A stretch of 64,000 bases of DNA from Streptomyces sp. NBC_01298 (GCF_035978755.1 NZ_CP108414.1:3224001-3288000); one strand, 5' to 3'. Positions 41,919 through 51,611 are shown, counted from the stretch's first letter. Numbers and translations are program-made. The notes: generated from the sequence alone by a model not told the origin.

Positions 41919-42931
41919 TGAGCTCCACCCACAAGAACCTGCTCGACCCGGGCTTCGAACTGACCCTCCGCCCCATGCGCTACCCGGACTTCTACGAGCG
42001 CTACCGGGACGCGATCAAGAACACCTGGACCGTCGAGGAGGTCGATCTCCACTCGGACGTCGCGGACCTCGCGAAGCTGACCCCGTCCGAGCAGCACATG
42101 ATCGGCCGGCTGGTCGCGTTCTTCGCGACGGGCGACTCGATCGTCTCGAACAACCTGGTCCTCACCCTCTACAAGCACATCAACTCCCCGGAGGCGCGCC
42201 TGTACCTGTCGCGCCAGCTCTTCGAGGAGGCCGTGCACGTCCAGTTCTATCTGACGCTGCTCGACACCTACCTGCCCGACCCGGACGACCGCGCGGCCGC
42301 CTTCGACGCGGTCGAGGAGATCCCGTCGATCCGCGAGAAGGCGCAGTTCTGCTTCCGCTGGATGGACTCGGTCGAGAAGATCGACCGCCTGGAGACGGCC
42401 TCCGACCGGCGCCGCTTCCTGCTGAACCTGATCTGCTTCGCGGCGTGCATCGAGGGCCTGTTCTTCTACGGCGCCTTCGCGTACGTGTACTGGTTCCGCT
42501 CGCGCGGCCTGCTGCACGGCCTGGCGACGGGCACCAACTGGGTGTTCCGCGACGAGACCATGCACATGAACTTCGCGTTCGAGGTCGTGGACACCGTCCG
42601 CAAGGAGGAGCCGGAGCTCTTCGACGACGCGCTCCAGCAGCAGGTCGTCGACATGCTGAAGGAGGCCGTGGAGGCGGAGCTGCAGTTCGGCCGCGACCTG
42701 TGCGGTGACGGCCTGCCGGGCATGAACACCGAGTCGATGCGCGAGTACCTGGAGTGCGTCGCGGACCAGCGCCTGGTCCGCCTGGGCTTCGCGCCGGTCT
42801 ACGGCTCGCAGAACCCGTTCTCCTTCATGGAGCTCCAGGGCGTCCAGGAGCTGACGAACTTCTTCGAGCGCCGCCCGTCGGCCTACCAGGTCGCGGTGGA
42901 GGGCACTGTTGACCTGGACGAGGACTTCTAA
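41918..42931 (+). CDS. nrdB: ribonucleotide reductase class Ia, small subunit
   Basis: A 337-aa ferritin-like beta subunit holding the diiron/tyrosyl radical site. Iron ligands are visible in LFEEAVHVQFY (E-x-x-H) and FRDETMHMNFAFEVVD (E-x-x-H); the Tyr is expected close to the first helix pair, and Tyr in the LFFYGAFAYVYWF helix. The C-terminus DLDEDF is the acidic tail that binds NrdA. Start ATG overlaps the nrdA stop. A TnpB-type gene on the other strand ends only 15 bp beyond its stop. Confidence 0.96.
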   Translation: MSSTHKNLLDPGFELTLRPMRYPDFYERYRDAIKNTWTVEEVDLHSDVADLAKLTPSEQHMIGRLVAFFATGDSIVSNNLVLTLYKHINSPEARLYLSRQLFEEAVHVQFYLTLLDTYLPDPDDRAAAFDAVEEIPSIREKAQFCFRWMDSVEKIDRLETASDRRRFLLNLICFAACIEGLFFYGAFAYVYWFRSRGLLHGLATGTNWVFRDETMHMNFAFEVVDTVRKEEPELFDDALQQQVVDMLKEAVEAELQFGRDLCGDGLPGMNTESMREYLECVADQRLVRLGFAPVYGSQNPFSFMELQGVQELTNFFERRPSAYQVAVEGTVDLDEDF

Positions 42932-42946
42932 GACTTGATCCGTAAG

Positions 42947-44961
42947 TCACCAGAGGGTGAGCTGCGAGTTGCAGCCGGGGCGGTGTCCGGGCTTTCCGGC
43001 GTGGTCACGCACGGGGCGTGGCTCATCCGGGGTTGCTCGGGACCGCCGTCCGGCGGTTCGGGGAGCAGAGGTTCCACGTTGACGTGGAACTGCCACGCGA
43101 CCAGCACCCCGAGGGGTGTTCTGGCACGGTGTGGTTGACTCCCGCAGGGCTTCTTCCAGCCCTTCGGAGAAGATGATCTGCGCGTGTCGGGACGCGGTGA
43201 TGTCCAGGTACGCGGTCTTGGGGTCGTCCACGTCGGCGAAGCGGACGAAAGAGGCCAGGGCAGCGGACACCATGTCGCGCTTGCCGACCAAGCCGCACGC
43301 GATGCACTTGTGTTCCCGGTCCCGCAGCGACTTGTTGACCCGCTCCCCGCACAGGCAGTGCTGAGACAGCGCGGTGGACCATGTGGCGGCCCGTACGAGA
43401 CGGCCGCCCGCCGCCTGGCATTCGCGCTCAAGGGCTGCTACGAGCAGGCCGGGTGTGGTCTGAGACAGGCGCTTGCCCCACAGCCGGTACCAGGTGCGGA
43501 TGTCGCAGTCCTCCACCACGAGTGTGGGGCCGTGGACGGCGATGATCTCGCGAGCAACGGCGCGGGCGCGGTGGCTGCGGTGTTCGGAGGCGGAGGCGGC
43601 GGCTTCGGCCTGGTGGGCGCGCAGCTTCCGGTAACCGCCTGAGATCCGGTCTTGGCGGAACGCCTGCTTGGGCACACCATCCGAGCGTGCGGCGCGGCCA
43701 CCGCCGGGCACGGTGACAGCCTTGGGCTCCAGGCCCTTGGCCTCGCGCTGCTCCGCACGTCGGGCCTGCTTCTTCGACAGCCCGTACTGCTCGGTGTTCG
43801 CCGCCCGGCGGGAACGCTCAAGCGCCCGCGCACGACCGCGCCGCTTCTCCGCTTCCCGCTCCAGAAGCGCCCGCTCCTCCGGACTGAGAGTGATCTCGGT
43901 GGAGGCCGGGGCTTCCTTGCCGGGATCGAGGCTTGCGGGCAGGGAGACGACGGAGAGGTTGGAGACGTTGCCGTCCACCCCGCCGGTCCGATCCAGCGCG
44001 GCGGCCTGCTCGCGCATGGCTCGTACTGCAGGTGCTGTGTAGCCGGAGCCGAGGAGCATCAGGTGCGCCTCGTACACCCAGCCGCCCGGTGCGGACGCCT
44101 TCCGGCGGCGCACAAGATCGACCTTGTGCCAGCGGCCGGGGCTGGCGAGGAAGTGCTCGGCCCGTGCCCACTGGCCGGGCTGCTGCGGGATTCGCACGGG
44201 CAGTACGAGGCCGCCCCTGCCGGAGTCGGGGCCGCCCGCGAACACCACGGCGAGCGGGCCGTGTGATCCCACCAGGTCGCCTTCCGCGTACCCGGCTTCC
44301 CCGAGGTCGTGGTCTTGCCGGTGGGCATGACGCCGGGCGTCGTGGCCGGTACTGGCATCCGTCGCGGCTGCTGAAGCGTGTGCCGGCCCCCGCCCCCGTG
44401 GGCCATGGTGTGGCCGTGGAGCGAGCCGACCAGGCGGAAGGTCTCCCACTTGCGTTCGGAGGTGTGGGAGCGGGCCCGGCCGGGGATACGGGTGAAGTCG
44501 TACCACCGGCCCGTCTTCGGACGGCCGTGCCGCTTGCCGGTGGCGTCCGGGAAGAGGTGCCGCTGCACGCCGTTCCACACCTCATCAGCCATGTGCATGG
44601 CCAGGGCCTTCGAGGCATGGTGCTTGAGGTGGCCGGACGCTTCGAGGTGCTTGTATGCGCAGCGCTCAAATGCCTCACGGGACAGGCCGAGGCGCTGCCG
44701 GACCGCCTTCGCCCCGTGCTCGTCGCGCTCGTACTTGGCGGCCCAGTAGGCATCGACCTTGGCGCGGGCATCCCGCTGGACGGCCCGCTTGACCGACCAC
44801 ATCGCCCCGAACAGCTTCTCCAGCCGATCCAGGTCGGCTGGGTCGGTGACCGCCAGCGGCAGCACCATCACCGACACGATCCCGCCGTCAGGCTTCCTCC
44901 ACTTCGGAGCCTTGTTCTTTCCCCGGAACCTGCACGTCTGAGCGGCTCGCACCAATGTCAC
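42947..44961 (-). pseudogene. TnpB-type (IS200/IS605/OMEGA) nuclease gene broken by a frameshift
   Basis: Two overlapping frames together encode one TnpB-like protein of about 670 aa. The N-terminal part begins at GTG 44961 (MTLVRAAQTCRFRG) and the C-terminal part continues to 42949 in another frame. The shift lies near two runs of five C at 44387-44397. All RuvC elements survive in the downstream part: GVDGNVSNLSVV (Asp I), LVVEDCDIRTWYRLWG (Glu II), the zinc ribbon HCLCGERV...CIACG and KRDMVSAALASF (Asp III). No TnpA is nearby. It inserts after nrdB, against the direction of nrdAB. A sequencing error in the C runs cannot be excluded. Confidence 0.78.
43042..43090 (-). other. twin hairpins in the 3' part of the TnpB gene (possible omega-RNA scaffold)
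   Basis: ACCGCC-GTCC-GGCGGT (43042-43057) and GTTCCACGT-TG-ACGTGGAAC (43071-43090) lie in the poorly conserved C-terminal coding tail of the TnpB-type gene. Guide RNAs of TnpB elements overlap this end of the gene. Assignment as an omega-RNA is speculative. Confidence 0.35.
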
Positions 44962-45090
44962 CCCCGTCGCAGACTATCCAGGAACCAGCACGGTAAGTGA
45001 GCGAAAGGTGACTCCTAGCAGGCCCCGGCCCTCGGGGCGGCGGCGCTGCCGTGCACCGCCGCCTGAGTGTGGGCGGGATCCCGGCCGTCA

Positions 45091-45381
45091 TCACCGCGCT
45101 GCTGACCTGGGTCCTATGCGCGCCCGCATCAGCCGTGCCAGCCCCATTGACGCGGACGCTGATCCGCACGAAGACGAGGCCGACGGCCCGGCACCCCGGC
45201 TGGAGCGTGACCCTGACGCGGGGTCCGGAGCTCGGATGACCGCGGCCCGGCCAGCCGTGCGCTCGGCGGCCGCCCGGACCTGCCGGTCGAGGCGGCGCTC
45301 GTGCGCGGCCCAGTACAGGGAGGGGGCCAGTAGGACGACGGCGACGGTCAGGACGACGAGGTAGTCGAAGAAGGTGTTCAT
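45091..45381 (-). CDS. small single-pass membrane protein
   Basis: A 96-aa protein with one N-terminal membrane helix (FFDYLVVLTVAVVLLAPSLYW), then a basic amphipathic stretch AAHERRLDRQVRAAAERTAG and a Ser/Arg-rich tail of low complexity. ATG 45381 gives MNTFFDYL. It is divergent from the AraC-type gene. Function unknown. The tail approaches the TnpB element and could have been altered by it. Confidence 0.65.
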   Translation of the reverse strand: MNTFFDYLVVLTVAVVLLAPSLYWAAHERRLDRQVRAAAERTAGRAAVIRAPDPASGSRSSRGAGPSASSSCGSASASMGLARLMRARIGPRSAAR

Positions 45382-45474
45382 GACTCCACTCTCGCCAGGG
45401 CGGCCGAAACCGGACAGTGGCAGGACTGTCATGAAGGGGCGAATTACTGCCACCCTTGCTGGCACACTGGGGTC

Positions 45475-46455
45475 ATGGTGAAGCCTTCCTCCCTCAGCAA
45501 CGTGGCCGTGGCCGTGGTGAACGGGGTCACCCCCTTCGAGTTGGGCATCTTCTGCGAGGTCTTCGGGATCGACCGCAGCGGCATGGGCCTGCCGACCTAC
45601 GATTTCGCCCTCTGCGCGATGGAGGGGAACCCGATCACCGCCGGCGACGGCCACTACAGCCTCACGCTCCCCCACGGGCCCGAACGGCTGGAGGAGGCGG
45701 ATCTGATCTGCCTGCCCGCCGACCGCGGGGCCCCCACCCGCGTGTACCCGGAGTCGCTCCTGGAGGCCCTGCGGCGGGGCGTGGACCGGGGCGCGCGGGT
45801 GCTGAGCGTGTGCAGCGGGGCCTTCATGCTCGGCGCGGCCGGGCTGCTGGACGACCGGCGCTGCACCACGCACTGGATGCACGCCCCGACCCTGGCCCGC
45901 CGCTTCCCGCGGGCCAAGGTCGACCCGGACGTGCTCTACGTGGACGAGGGCCAGGTGATCACCTCGGCCGGCACCGCCTCCGGGATCGACGCGTGCCTGC
46001 ACCTCGTCCGGCAGGAGCAGGGCGCGGAGGTGGCCAACACCATCGCCCGGCGGATGGTCGTACCGCCGCACCGGGACGGCGGGCAGGCGCAGTACATCCA
46101 GCGCCCGCTGCCCCGCACCTCCTGCGACACGGTGGGCGAGGTGATCGGCTGGATGGCCCGCCACCTGGAGGAGGAGATCACGGTCGAGCAGCTCGCGGAG
46201 CGGGCCCACATGTCCGCGCGGACCTTCGCGCGGCGCTTCCTGCAGGAGACGGGGACCACCCCGTACCAGTGGGTGCTGCGCCAGCGGGTCCTGCTGGCGC
46301 AGGAGCTGCTGGAGGCCACCGACGAGACGGTGGACGCGATCGCGGGGCGCTGCGGGTTCGGCACGGCGGCCGCTCTGCGCCACCACTTCCTGCGGACGCT
46401 GGGCACCACCCCGAACGCCTTCCGCCGCACGTTCCGGGGGCCGGCCGCGGCCTGA
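45475..46455 (+). CDS. nrdS: GlxA/AraC-type regulator, probable NrdS
   Basis: A 326-aa regulator with an N-terminal DJ-1/PfpI (GATase1-like) domain (residues 10-190; VLSVCSGAFMLGAAGLLD around the nucleophile-elbow Cys) and a C-terminal AraC HTH pair (EEITVEQLAERAHMSARTFA, AIAGRCGFGTAAALRHHF). In S. coelicolor an AraC-like gene nrdS ends the nrdABS operon; position and type fit, but here 2.5 kb with a TnpB gene and a reverse gene intervene. ATG 45475 is 6 nt after CACACT, so it may have its own leaderless promoter. Confidence 0.8.
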   Translation: MVKPSSLSNVAVAVVNGVTPFELGIFCEVFGIDRSGMGLPTYDFALCAMEGNPITAGDGHYSLTLPHGPERLEEADLICLPADRGAPTRVYPESLLEALRRGVDRGARVLSVCSGAFMLGAAGLLDDRRCTTHWMHAPTLARRFPRAKVDPDVLYVDEGQVITSAGTASGIDACLHLVRQEQGAEVANTIARRMVVPPHRDGGQAQYIQRPLPRTSCDTVGEVIGWMARHLEEEITVEQLAERAHMSARTFARRFLQETGTTPYQWVLRQRVLLAQELLEATDETVDAIAGRCGFGTAAALRHHFLRTLGTTPNAFRRTFRGPAAA

Positions 46456-46526
46456 AGCCCCCTGGCGAGGACTCCCCGACCTTGATCATCTAGGGTTTGG
46501 AGGTTCTGACTACACAGGGGGCCTTC

Positions 46527-46580
46527 ATGACGCGCCGCGGCGACGACTTCGGCTGGGACTCGTGCCCGCCAACCATGTGA
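46527..46580 (+). CDS. 17-residue peptide mini-gene
   Basis: ATG 46527 opens a 17-codon frame (MTRRGDDFGWDSCPPTM) that ends 2 bp before a strong terminator. AGGGGG lies 6 bp upstream and a -10-like TAGGGT (46491-46496) gives a TSS near 46503. Promoter, ribosome site, frame and terminator thus form a complete 110-nt transcription unit. No known peptide family is recognised. It could be a conserved small protein, a leader peptide or chance. Confidence 0.5.
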   Translation: MTRRGDDFGWDSCPPTM

Positions 46581-46582
46581 GA

Positions 46583-46613
46583 GGCGCCCCGCTCCTGACC
46601 GGAGCGGGGCGCC
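46583..46613. terminator. terminator between mini-gene and def
   Basis: Perfect 13-bp stem (46583-46595 with 46601-46613), 5-nt loop, then TTTCG. It also lies beyond the deformylase stop and can serve both directions. Confidence 0.9.
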
Positions 46614-46634
46614 TTTCGCCTGCGGGAGCGGGGG

Positions 46635-47270
46635 CTACGCGTTCGGAACCGTCTCGTAGCGCGCGGTGCCCTCTTCCATCTGCCGCAGCGCGTCCTTGCG
46701 GTCGCGCTTGGAGAGCCGGTCGATGTACAGGTAGCCGTACAGGTGGTCCGTCTCGTGCTGGAGGCAGCGCGCGAAGTAACCGGTGCCGCGCACCTTGATC
46801 GGGTTGCCCTGCGCGTCCTGGCCGGTCACCTCGGCGTAGTCCGGGCGGGCCAGCGCGGCGTAGGCGGTGGGGACCGACAGGCAGCCCTCGTTCGAGTCGT
46901 CCAGGATCCGGGCGGCGGCGGGCAGCTCGACGAGCTTGGGGTTGATCACCACGCCCGTGTGGCGGTTGCCGTCGTCGTCCGGGCAGTCGTAGACGAAGAC
47001 CTTGGCGTCGACGCCGATCTGGTTCGCGGCGAGGCCCACGCCCTCGGCGGCCTTCTGGCTGGCGAACATGTCGTCGATCAGCTGCGCCAGCTCGTCGCCG
47101 AACTCGGTGACGTCCTTGCACTCCCGGTGCAGGACCGGGTTGCCGACCACCGTGATGGGGCGGGCGGTGCCGCGCTCGCGGTGGGCGAGCTCGCGCGCCT
47201 CACAGTCCTCGGTGTCCACGACGTACCCGTCGTTCACGCTCTCGACAACGTCGTTCTCCTGCTGCGCCAT
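46635..47270 (-). CDS. def: peptide deformylase
   Basis: A 211-aa metallohydrolase that removes the N-formyl group from new proteins. All three motifs are present: [17 protein letters not shown] (metal Cys) and QHETDHLYG (HExxH, catalytic Glu). An extra N-terminal 40 residues rich in Glu/Asp precede the domain, typical of the actinobacterial paralogue group. ATG 47270 begins MAQQEND. It is transcribed alone. Confidence 0.95.
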   Translation of the reverse strand: MAQQENDVVESVNDGYVVDTEDCEARELAHRERGTARPITVVGNPVLHRECKDVTEFGDELAQLIDDMFASQKAAEGVGLAANQIGVDAKVFVYDCPDDDGNRHTGVVINPKLVELPAAARILDDSNEGCLSVPTAYAALARPDYAEVTGQDAQGNPIKVRGTGYFARCLQHETDHLYGYLYIDRLSKRDRKDALRQMEEGTARYETVPNA

Positions 47271-47335
47271 GTCCGCCGTACGCCTTCCGTAAGTCCACCA
47301 GTCACCGATGTGCCGGTACAGACTACGGCCCCGGC

Positions 47336-48346
47336 TCAGCAGACCTCTTCGAGATCCCGCCACTCCCGGGTGTCCGGACTGTCCGCGACCCAGCCGTCGA
47401 GCAGCCCGCGCACCAGGCCGGCCGGCGCCGCGATCCCGCACTCCCGCTCGGGCACCCACAGCGATCCGGACCCGTTCGTACGGTGGCCCAGCGGGCCGGG
47501 GTGACCCGGTTCGCTGTGGTCGTGCGGGTCCAGGTGCTCGCCGTCGCCCTCACCGCTCGGCATCGCGCTCTCCGAGCAGGTCCGGCACAGCAGCCGCACC
47601 GAGGAGGACCAGTCCTCTGCGGCGAAACCCGCGTCGGAGGCCAGCTGCTCCAGGGCGTTGCGGTCGGCCTCGGTGGCCGCCTCCAGGAGCACCACCCAGG
47701 TCGGCACCGGGGAGGGCGCCCACAGCTCGATCTCGTCGAAGACGGGGTACGAGGGCCCGGCCGCGGTGACACGCTCGCCGTGCGGGACCCCGTCGTGCAG
47801 CACGACCTCGCCCCAGCGCCGCCCCGAGGAGGGCAGCGGGATCGACAGGACCTCCATGCGGGCCGGGTCCAGCCGGCGGCCCCAGACCACCTCGGCCTCG
47901 CCCTCGGGCGACAGCCGCACGGCCGCGCTCCCGAGCTCCATGCCGACCGGTTCGCCGTTGGCGTGAGCGCCGCCGGAGCCCGCGGCGTGCGGGTCTCCGG
48001 GCACCTTCAGCCCGTACGCCTGCCAGGCTCGCCGGGCCAGCGGCCAGTCCTGCAGCGCGGTCGCGGCGATGCCGACGTTCCACCAGTCCGGAGCGCCGGT
48101 CTCCCGGTCGAGCAGGGCCACGGCGCGCAGCCCGGCGGCCCGCGCCTGCTCCCAGTCGTGGCGGAACTTGTGGAGCAGCGCCAGATTGAACCAGGACTCG
48201 GACAGCCAGGGCTCCAGGTCCGCCGCCCTGGTCAGGAGCGCGCCCGCGTCCTCGTACCGACCGTCGCCGATCAGGGTGAACGCGCGGTCGGTGGCCTGCC
48301 GCCACGAGGCGGAGGGCCGGTGCCGTACCTTCCCGAAGATCCTCAC
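47336..48346 (-). CDS. tetratricopeptide-repeat protein of unknown function
   Basis: A 336-aa cytoplasmic protein. Residues about 15-110 form TPR-like helices ([48 protein letters not shown]). The rest is an alpha/beta region with [20 protein letters not shown] and a CRTCSES cysteine pair followed by an acidic His-rich loop. GTG 48346 starts [10 protein letters not shown]; the open frame goes on to 48445 without family-like sequence. No catalytic motif is recognised. Confidence 0.8.
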   Translation of the reverse strand: MRIFGKVRHRPSASWRQATDRAFTLIGDGRYEDAGALLTRAADLEPWLSESWFNLALLHKFRHDWEQARAAGLRAVALLDRETGAPDWWNVGIAATALQDWPLARRAWQAYGLKVPGDPHAAGSGGAHANGEPVGMELGSAAVRLSPEGEAEVVWGRRLDPARMEVLSIPLPSSGRRWGEVVLHDGVPHGERVTAAGPSYPVFDEIELWAPSPVPTWVVLLEAATEADRNALEQLASDAGFAAEDWSSSVRLLCRTCSESAMPSGEGDGEHLDPHDHSEPGHPGPLGHRTNGSGSLWVPERECGIAAPAGLVRGLLDGWVADSPDTREWRDLEEVC

Positions 48347-48448
48347 GATTCCCGCCTGCCGGACACTCCTGCTGCGAACACTTCTCCTGGGAACACTCTC
48401 ACTGGCATCCAACCATGCCCACTCGGACGGCCGCTCATTACCCATGGG

Positions 48449-49717
48449 TTACCCAGGTGGGACGGGTACGACTCTGGCACGTCCGCCCCGGGCGAGCACC
48501 CTGGCGAGACATTCCACGATTTCCGGCTGATAGTCGTGCCCCGTCCCCAGGCGCAGCCGCTCCAGGGCCTCCAGTGAGCTGCCCGGGTGACGGGCGCCGC
48601 CGACGTGCCTGCTGAGGTCCTCGTACGCGTTGACCGCGCGCACGATCCGGGCGGCGACGGGCTGGTCACGGTACGGATCCGCCTGCAGCTCCACCACCAC
48701 CGCGACCTCGGCCGGGACCCCCGTCTGGCGGGCCACCTCCCCGCCGAGCCCGGCGATCCGGCGGGCCTCGGCCTCGGGCAGCTCGGCGGTGGCCCCGGCC
48801 GGGACCGGGTCGACGAGGGAGAGCTGCCCGATGTCGTGCATCAGGGCGGCGTACTCCAGCACCGTGATCTCCCGCTCCGAGAGGCCCAGCTCCCGCCCCA
48901 CGGCCACGCTGAGCGCGGCGACCCGGCGGGAGTGGCCCGGCCGGGTGTAGCCGGCGATCTCGGTGGCGCGGGCCAGGGAGGTGATGGTCTGGCGGTAGGT
49001 GGTGCGGATGGCGGTGATCCGGTGGAAGGACATCTGGGTCAGGAGCAGCGGCACGCTGAAGACGGGCACCGCCCACAGGCCGGCGACGGCGACCCCGAGG
49101 GCCATGACCACGCCCGTGGCGCAGATCGCGGAGCCGATGCCCAGCTGGGCGCGGAGCTCGTCGCGCAGCAGCGGGGCGAACGGCCAGCCGGTCCGGGCCC
49201 CGGCGAGGACGGCGCCGAGGACGGCGTCGCACAGGGCCGTGAGCCCGAGGACGAAGACCAGGAAGAGCACGAGGTACGGGCCCTGGCCGACCCGGTGCTC
49301 CAGCTGCCCCGAGTTGTAGAGCGGCTGGAAGCAGACGGCTGCGAAGGTGACGGTGAGGACGCGGCGGGCCAGGTGGTCGAGGGCCGGGCCGCGGCCCCGG
49401 GCGATGTGCGGGACGATCCCGAGCAGCGCGGCGGTGACCACCACGGCGACGATCTGCAGGACCCCGTGGTGGGTGGGGGATCCGGCGTTCTGCCCGAGCA
49501 GGGCGTACCCGAGCGCCCCCGCGGATCCGAGCGGCGCGGGCTGCTGGCGGGCGGCGTCGCCGCTGTCCCGGCGGGCGAGCTCGCCGATGGTGATCAGTGC
49601 GCCGAAGGCCAGGGCGATGCCCGGCTCGGTCAGCCCGTTCCACACGGTGTGCCCGACGGCGGCCACGGTCAGCACCCCGGCGGCCCCGCGCACGACGGCG
49701 ACGGCCCAGCCCCTCAC
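48449..49717 (-). CDS. membrane-bound degenerate HD-domain protein
   Basis: A 422-aa protein with about seven hydrophobic helices in residues 1-230 and a cytoplasmic HD domain after it (RPGHSRRVAALSVAVGRELG, LEYAALMHDIGQLSL). The HD pair is present but the downstream HHExxDGxGYP signature of HD-GYP enzymes is missing. It may be a sensor or inactive partner of the true HD-GYP protein encoded just upstream, whose stop overlaps its GTG 49717 start. Confidence 0.82.
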   Translation of the reverse strand: MRGWAVAVVRGAAGVLTVAAVGHTVWNGLTEPGIALAFGALITIGELARRDSGDAARQQPAPLGSAGALGYALLGQNAGSPTHHGVLQIVAVVVTAALLGIVPHIARGRGPALDHLARRVLTVTFAAVCFQPLYNSGQLEHRVGQGPYLVLFLVFVLGLTALCDAVLGAVLAGARTGWPFAPLLRDELRAQLGIGSAICATGVVMALGVAVAGLWAVPVFSVPLLLTQMSFHRITAIRTTYRQTITSLARATEIAGYTRPGHSRRVAALSVAVGRELGLSEREITVLEYAALMHDIGQLSLVDPVPAGATAELPEAEARRIAGLGGEVARQTGVPAEVAVVVELQADPYRDQPVAARIVRAVNAYEDLSRHVGGARHPGSSLEALERLRLGTGHDYQPEIVECLARVLARGGRARVVPVPPG

Positions 49718-51384
49718 GCGTCCGCTCCCGCCGCGGGCGCGGCCGGGGAGCCGGGGGTTCCCGACGCCGCCTGGGCGGCGGCTCCGGGCTCGGCGGCGGG
49801 CCCGGGCACGCAGTGGCAGGGGTCCCCGAATCCGGCGGCGGGGGGCGGGTTCCCGGCCGGGCGGGCCTGGGGCGCGGCCCCGGCCGCGGCCGGGGCGGCC
49901 TGGGCGGGCAGTCCGGTCAGCGCCGCACCGGCGGGCACGGGCTCCCGTACGGCCCCCTGCGCTCCGGCCGCGGTGGCCTCGCCGGTGCCGGCCGGGATCA
50001 CCTGGAGGTCGTCGTCCGAGGTCACCTTCGGATGCCAGCCCTGGCGGCCGATCGACTCGACCAGCGCCCGCACCATGTCCGGGTCGAACTGGGCCCCCGC
50101 ACACCGCTCCAGCTCGGCGAGGGCGACCGGTACCGGCCGGGCCCTGCTGTACGAGCGGGTCGAGGTCATGGCGTCGAAGGCGTCGGCGACCGCCACGACC
50201 CGGGCGAGCACGGGAATCTGTTCCCCGGTCAGCCCGTACGGGTAGCCGGAGCCGTCCACCCGCTCGTGGTGGTGCAGGATCGCCGCGCGGGCCTCCCCCA
50301 GGAAGCCGATGCCGCGCACCATCTCGTGTCCGTACTCGGGGTGAAGTTCGATGATCCTGCGCTCTTCGGGAGTCAGCGGTCCGTCCTTGCGCAGCAGCCG
50401 GGTCGGGACGCCGAGCTTGCCCACGTCGTGCAGGATCCCGGCGATGCGGACGACCTCGAGGCGTTCCTCGCCCATGCCCAGTTCGCGGGCGATCATCGCC
50501 GAGGCCTGCCCGACCCGCTCGCTGTGGCCGCGCGTGTAGCGGTCCTTGATGTCGACGGCCTGGACCAGCGCCCGGATGGTGGCCTGGTGGGCGGCGCGCT
50601 CGCGGTGGTACTGGGCGAAGACCCAGCAGGAGATGTACATCGGCAGCAGGACGAGCAGTGCGGCCGGGAGCCCGTACGGGCTGCGCCACATGACGGCCAT
50701 CATCAGCCCGGCGAGGCCGTGCACGCAGTGCGGGGCGAGGGACCGGGTCAGCAGGCCCCGCCAGGCGGTGGTGGCGGGGCGGCGTTCGGCGGCGGCCAGG
50801 ATGCAGCCGTCGAGGGTGGTCAGCACCAGGCAGAAGACGACGGCCGCGGCGGCGGCGGGGAGCATCACGTACGGGAAGTCGGCGACCCAGGCGGCCGGTC
50901 CGGCCGCTCCGGCCGCTCCCGCCGCTCCGACCGCTCCCGCGGTCCCGTCCGGCCCCGGCGGACCGGTTGCGCCGAAGGAGCCCGCGCCCAGCGCCCCGGG
51001 TCCGCCCAGCAGGCCGTAGACCTGCCCGGCGGTCCAGGCGGCTATGGACTGCTGCGCTCCGTGCCAGACGCGCCGCACCCCCGCGGGCCGGGCCGTCACG
51101 GTCCCGGCGAGTCCGCCGGGCAGCGCGACGAGGGCCGCGGCGGCCGGCGGCAGGAGGAAGACGGCGGCGAGCACCACCGGGAAGAAGGAGCCGAGGCCCT
51201 CGGGCACCCGGCGGCCCATGAGCGGGCACACCTTGACGAGTTCGCAGCCGAGGTAGAGCACGGAGAGCAGGCCGATGGAGGGCCACGGGGTGGCGGAGCC
51301 GGTGACGGCCGGGGCGACGCACGCGCAGGCCGCCAGGACGGCGCACACGACGTAGGCGCGCGCCAACGGCGGAAGTACCCGCAT
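49714..51384 (-). CDS. HD-GYP membrane protein with a collagen-like Gly-X-Y segment
   Basis: A 556-aa protein with predicted membrane helices around residues 10-30, 35-50, 68-90, 172-195 and 220-255, then a cytoplasmic HD-GYP domain (about 275-440): GHSERVG, ILHDVGKLG (319-320 HD) and HHHERVDGSGYPYGL (371-385). The domain normally hydrolyses cyclic di-GMP. Between helices, residues 138-164 are nine uninterrupted Gly-X-Y triplets (GPPGPD...), presumably outside the cell. A Pro/Ala-rich tail follows. ATG 51384 has GGAGGAG upstream. Confidence 0.88.
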   Translation of the reverse strand: MRVLPPLARAYVVCAVLAACACVAPAVTGSATPWPSIGLLSVLYLGCELVKVCPLMGRRVPEGLGSFFPVVLAAVFLLPPAAAALVALPGGLAGTVTARPAGVRRVWHGAQQSIAAWTAGQVYGLLGGPGALGAGSFGATGPPGPDGTAGAVGAAGAAGAAGPAAWVADFPYVMLPAAAAAVVFCLVLTTLDGCILAAAERRPATTAWRGLLTRSLAPHCVHGLAGLMMAVMWRSPYGLPAALLVLLPMYISCWVFAQYHRERAAHQATIRALVQAVDIKDRYTRGHSERVGQASAMIARELGMGEERLEVVRIAGILHDVGKLGVPTRLLRKDGPLTPEERRIIELHPEYGHEMVRGIGFLGEARAAILHHHERVDGSGYPYGLTGEQIPVLARVVAVADAFDAMTSTRSYSRARPVPVALAELERCAGAQFDPDMVRALVESIGRQGWHPKVTSDDDLQVIPAGTGEATAAGAQGAVREPVPAGAALTGLPAQAAPAAAGAAPQARPAGNPPPAAGFGDPCHCVPGPAAEPGAAAQAASGTPGSPAAPAAGADA

Positions 51385-51501
51385 GGCGCTCTCCTCCCCC
51401 TGAGCCGTGCAAGTCAGGTACGAATCAAACCAGTACCGAATGGGGAGAATAAGTGGGGCCGGGAGCGAGGTGGGCCACATTTTTGCATTGCGCCATGCGG
51501 A

Positions 51502-51550
51502 CGCCCCCGGATTACCACCTTCGAGTGAAGGAAGTACCCATCCGGGGGCG
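51502..51550 (-). terminator. terminator of sigR-rsrA
   Basis: CGCCCCCGGAT (51502-51512) pairs with ATCCGGGGGCG (51540-51550); inside is a second hairpin CCTTC-GAGT-GAAGG (51518-51531). It lies 62 bp beyond the rsrA stop. Confidence 0.8.
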
Positions 51551-51611
51551 GCCGTTCAAGATTGTTCAATCGGGTACTACTTCATCGGCGGACTTGGCCG
51601 ATTTTCATCAT

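Noticed and set aside
48449..51412. A single 987-codon frame that seems to fuse the two HD proteins
   Set aside because: Only its last 422 codons have normal composition; the rest is an out-of-frame reading of the HD-GYP gene. The real genes overlap by 4 bp at 49714-49717.
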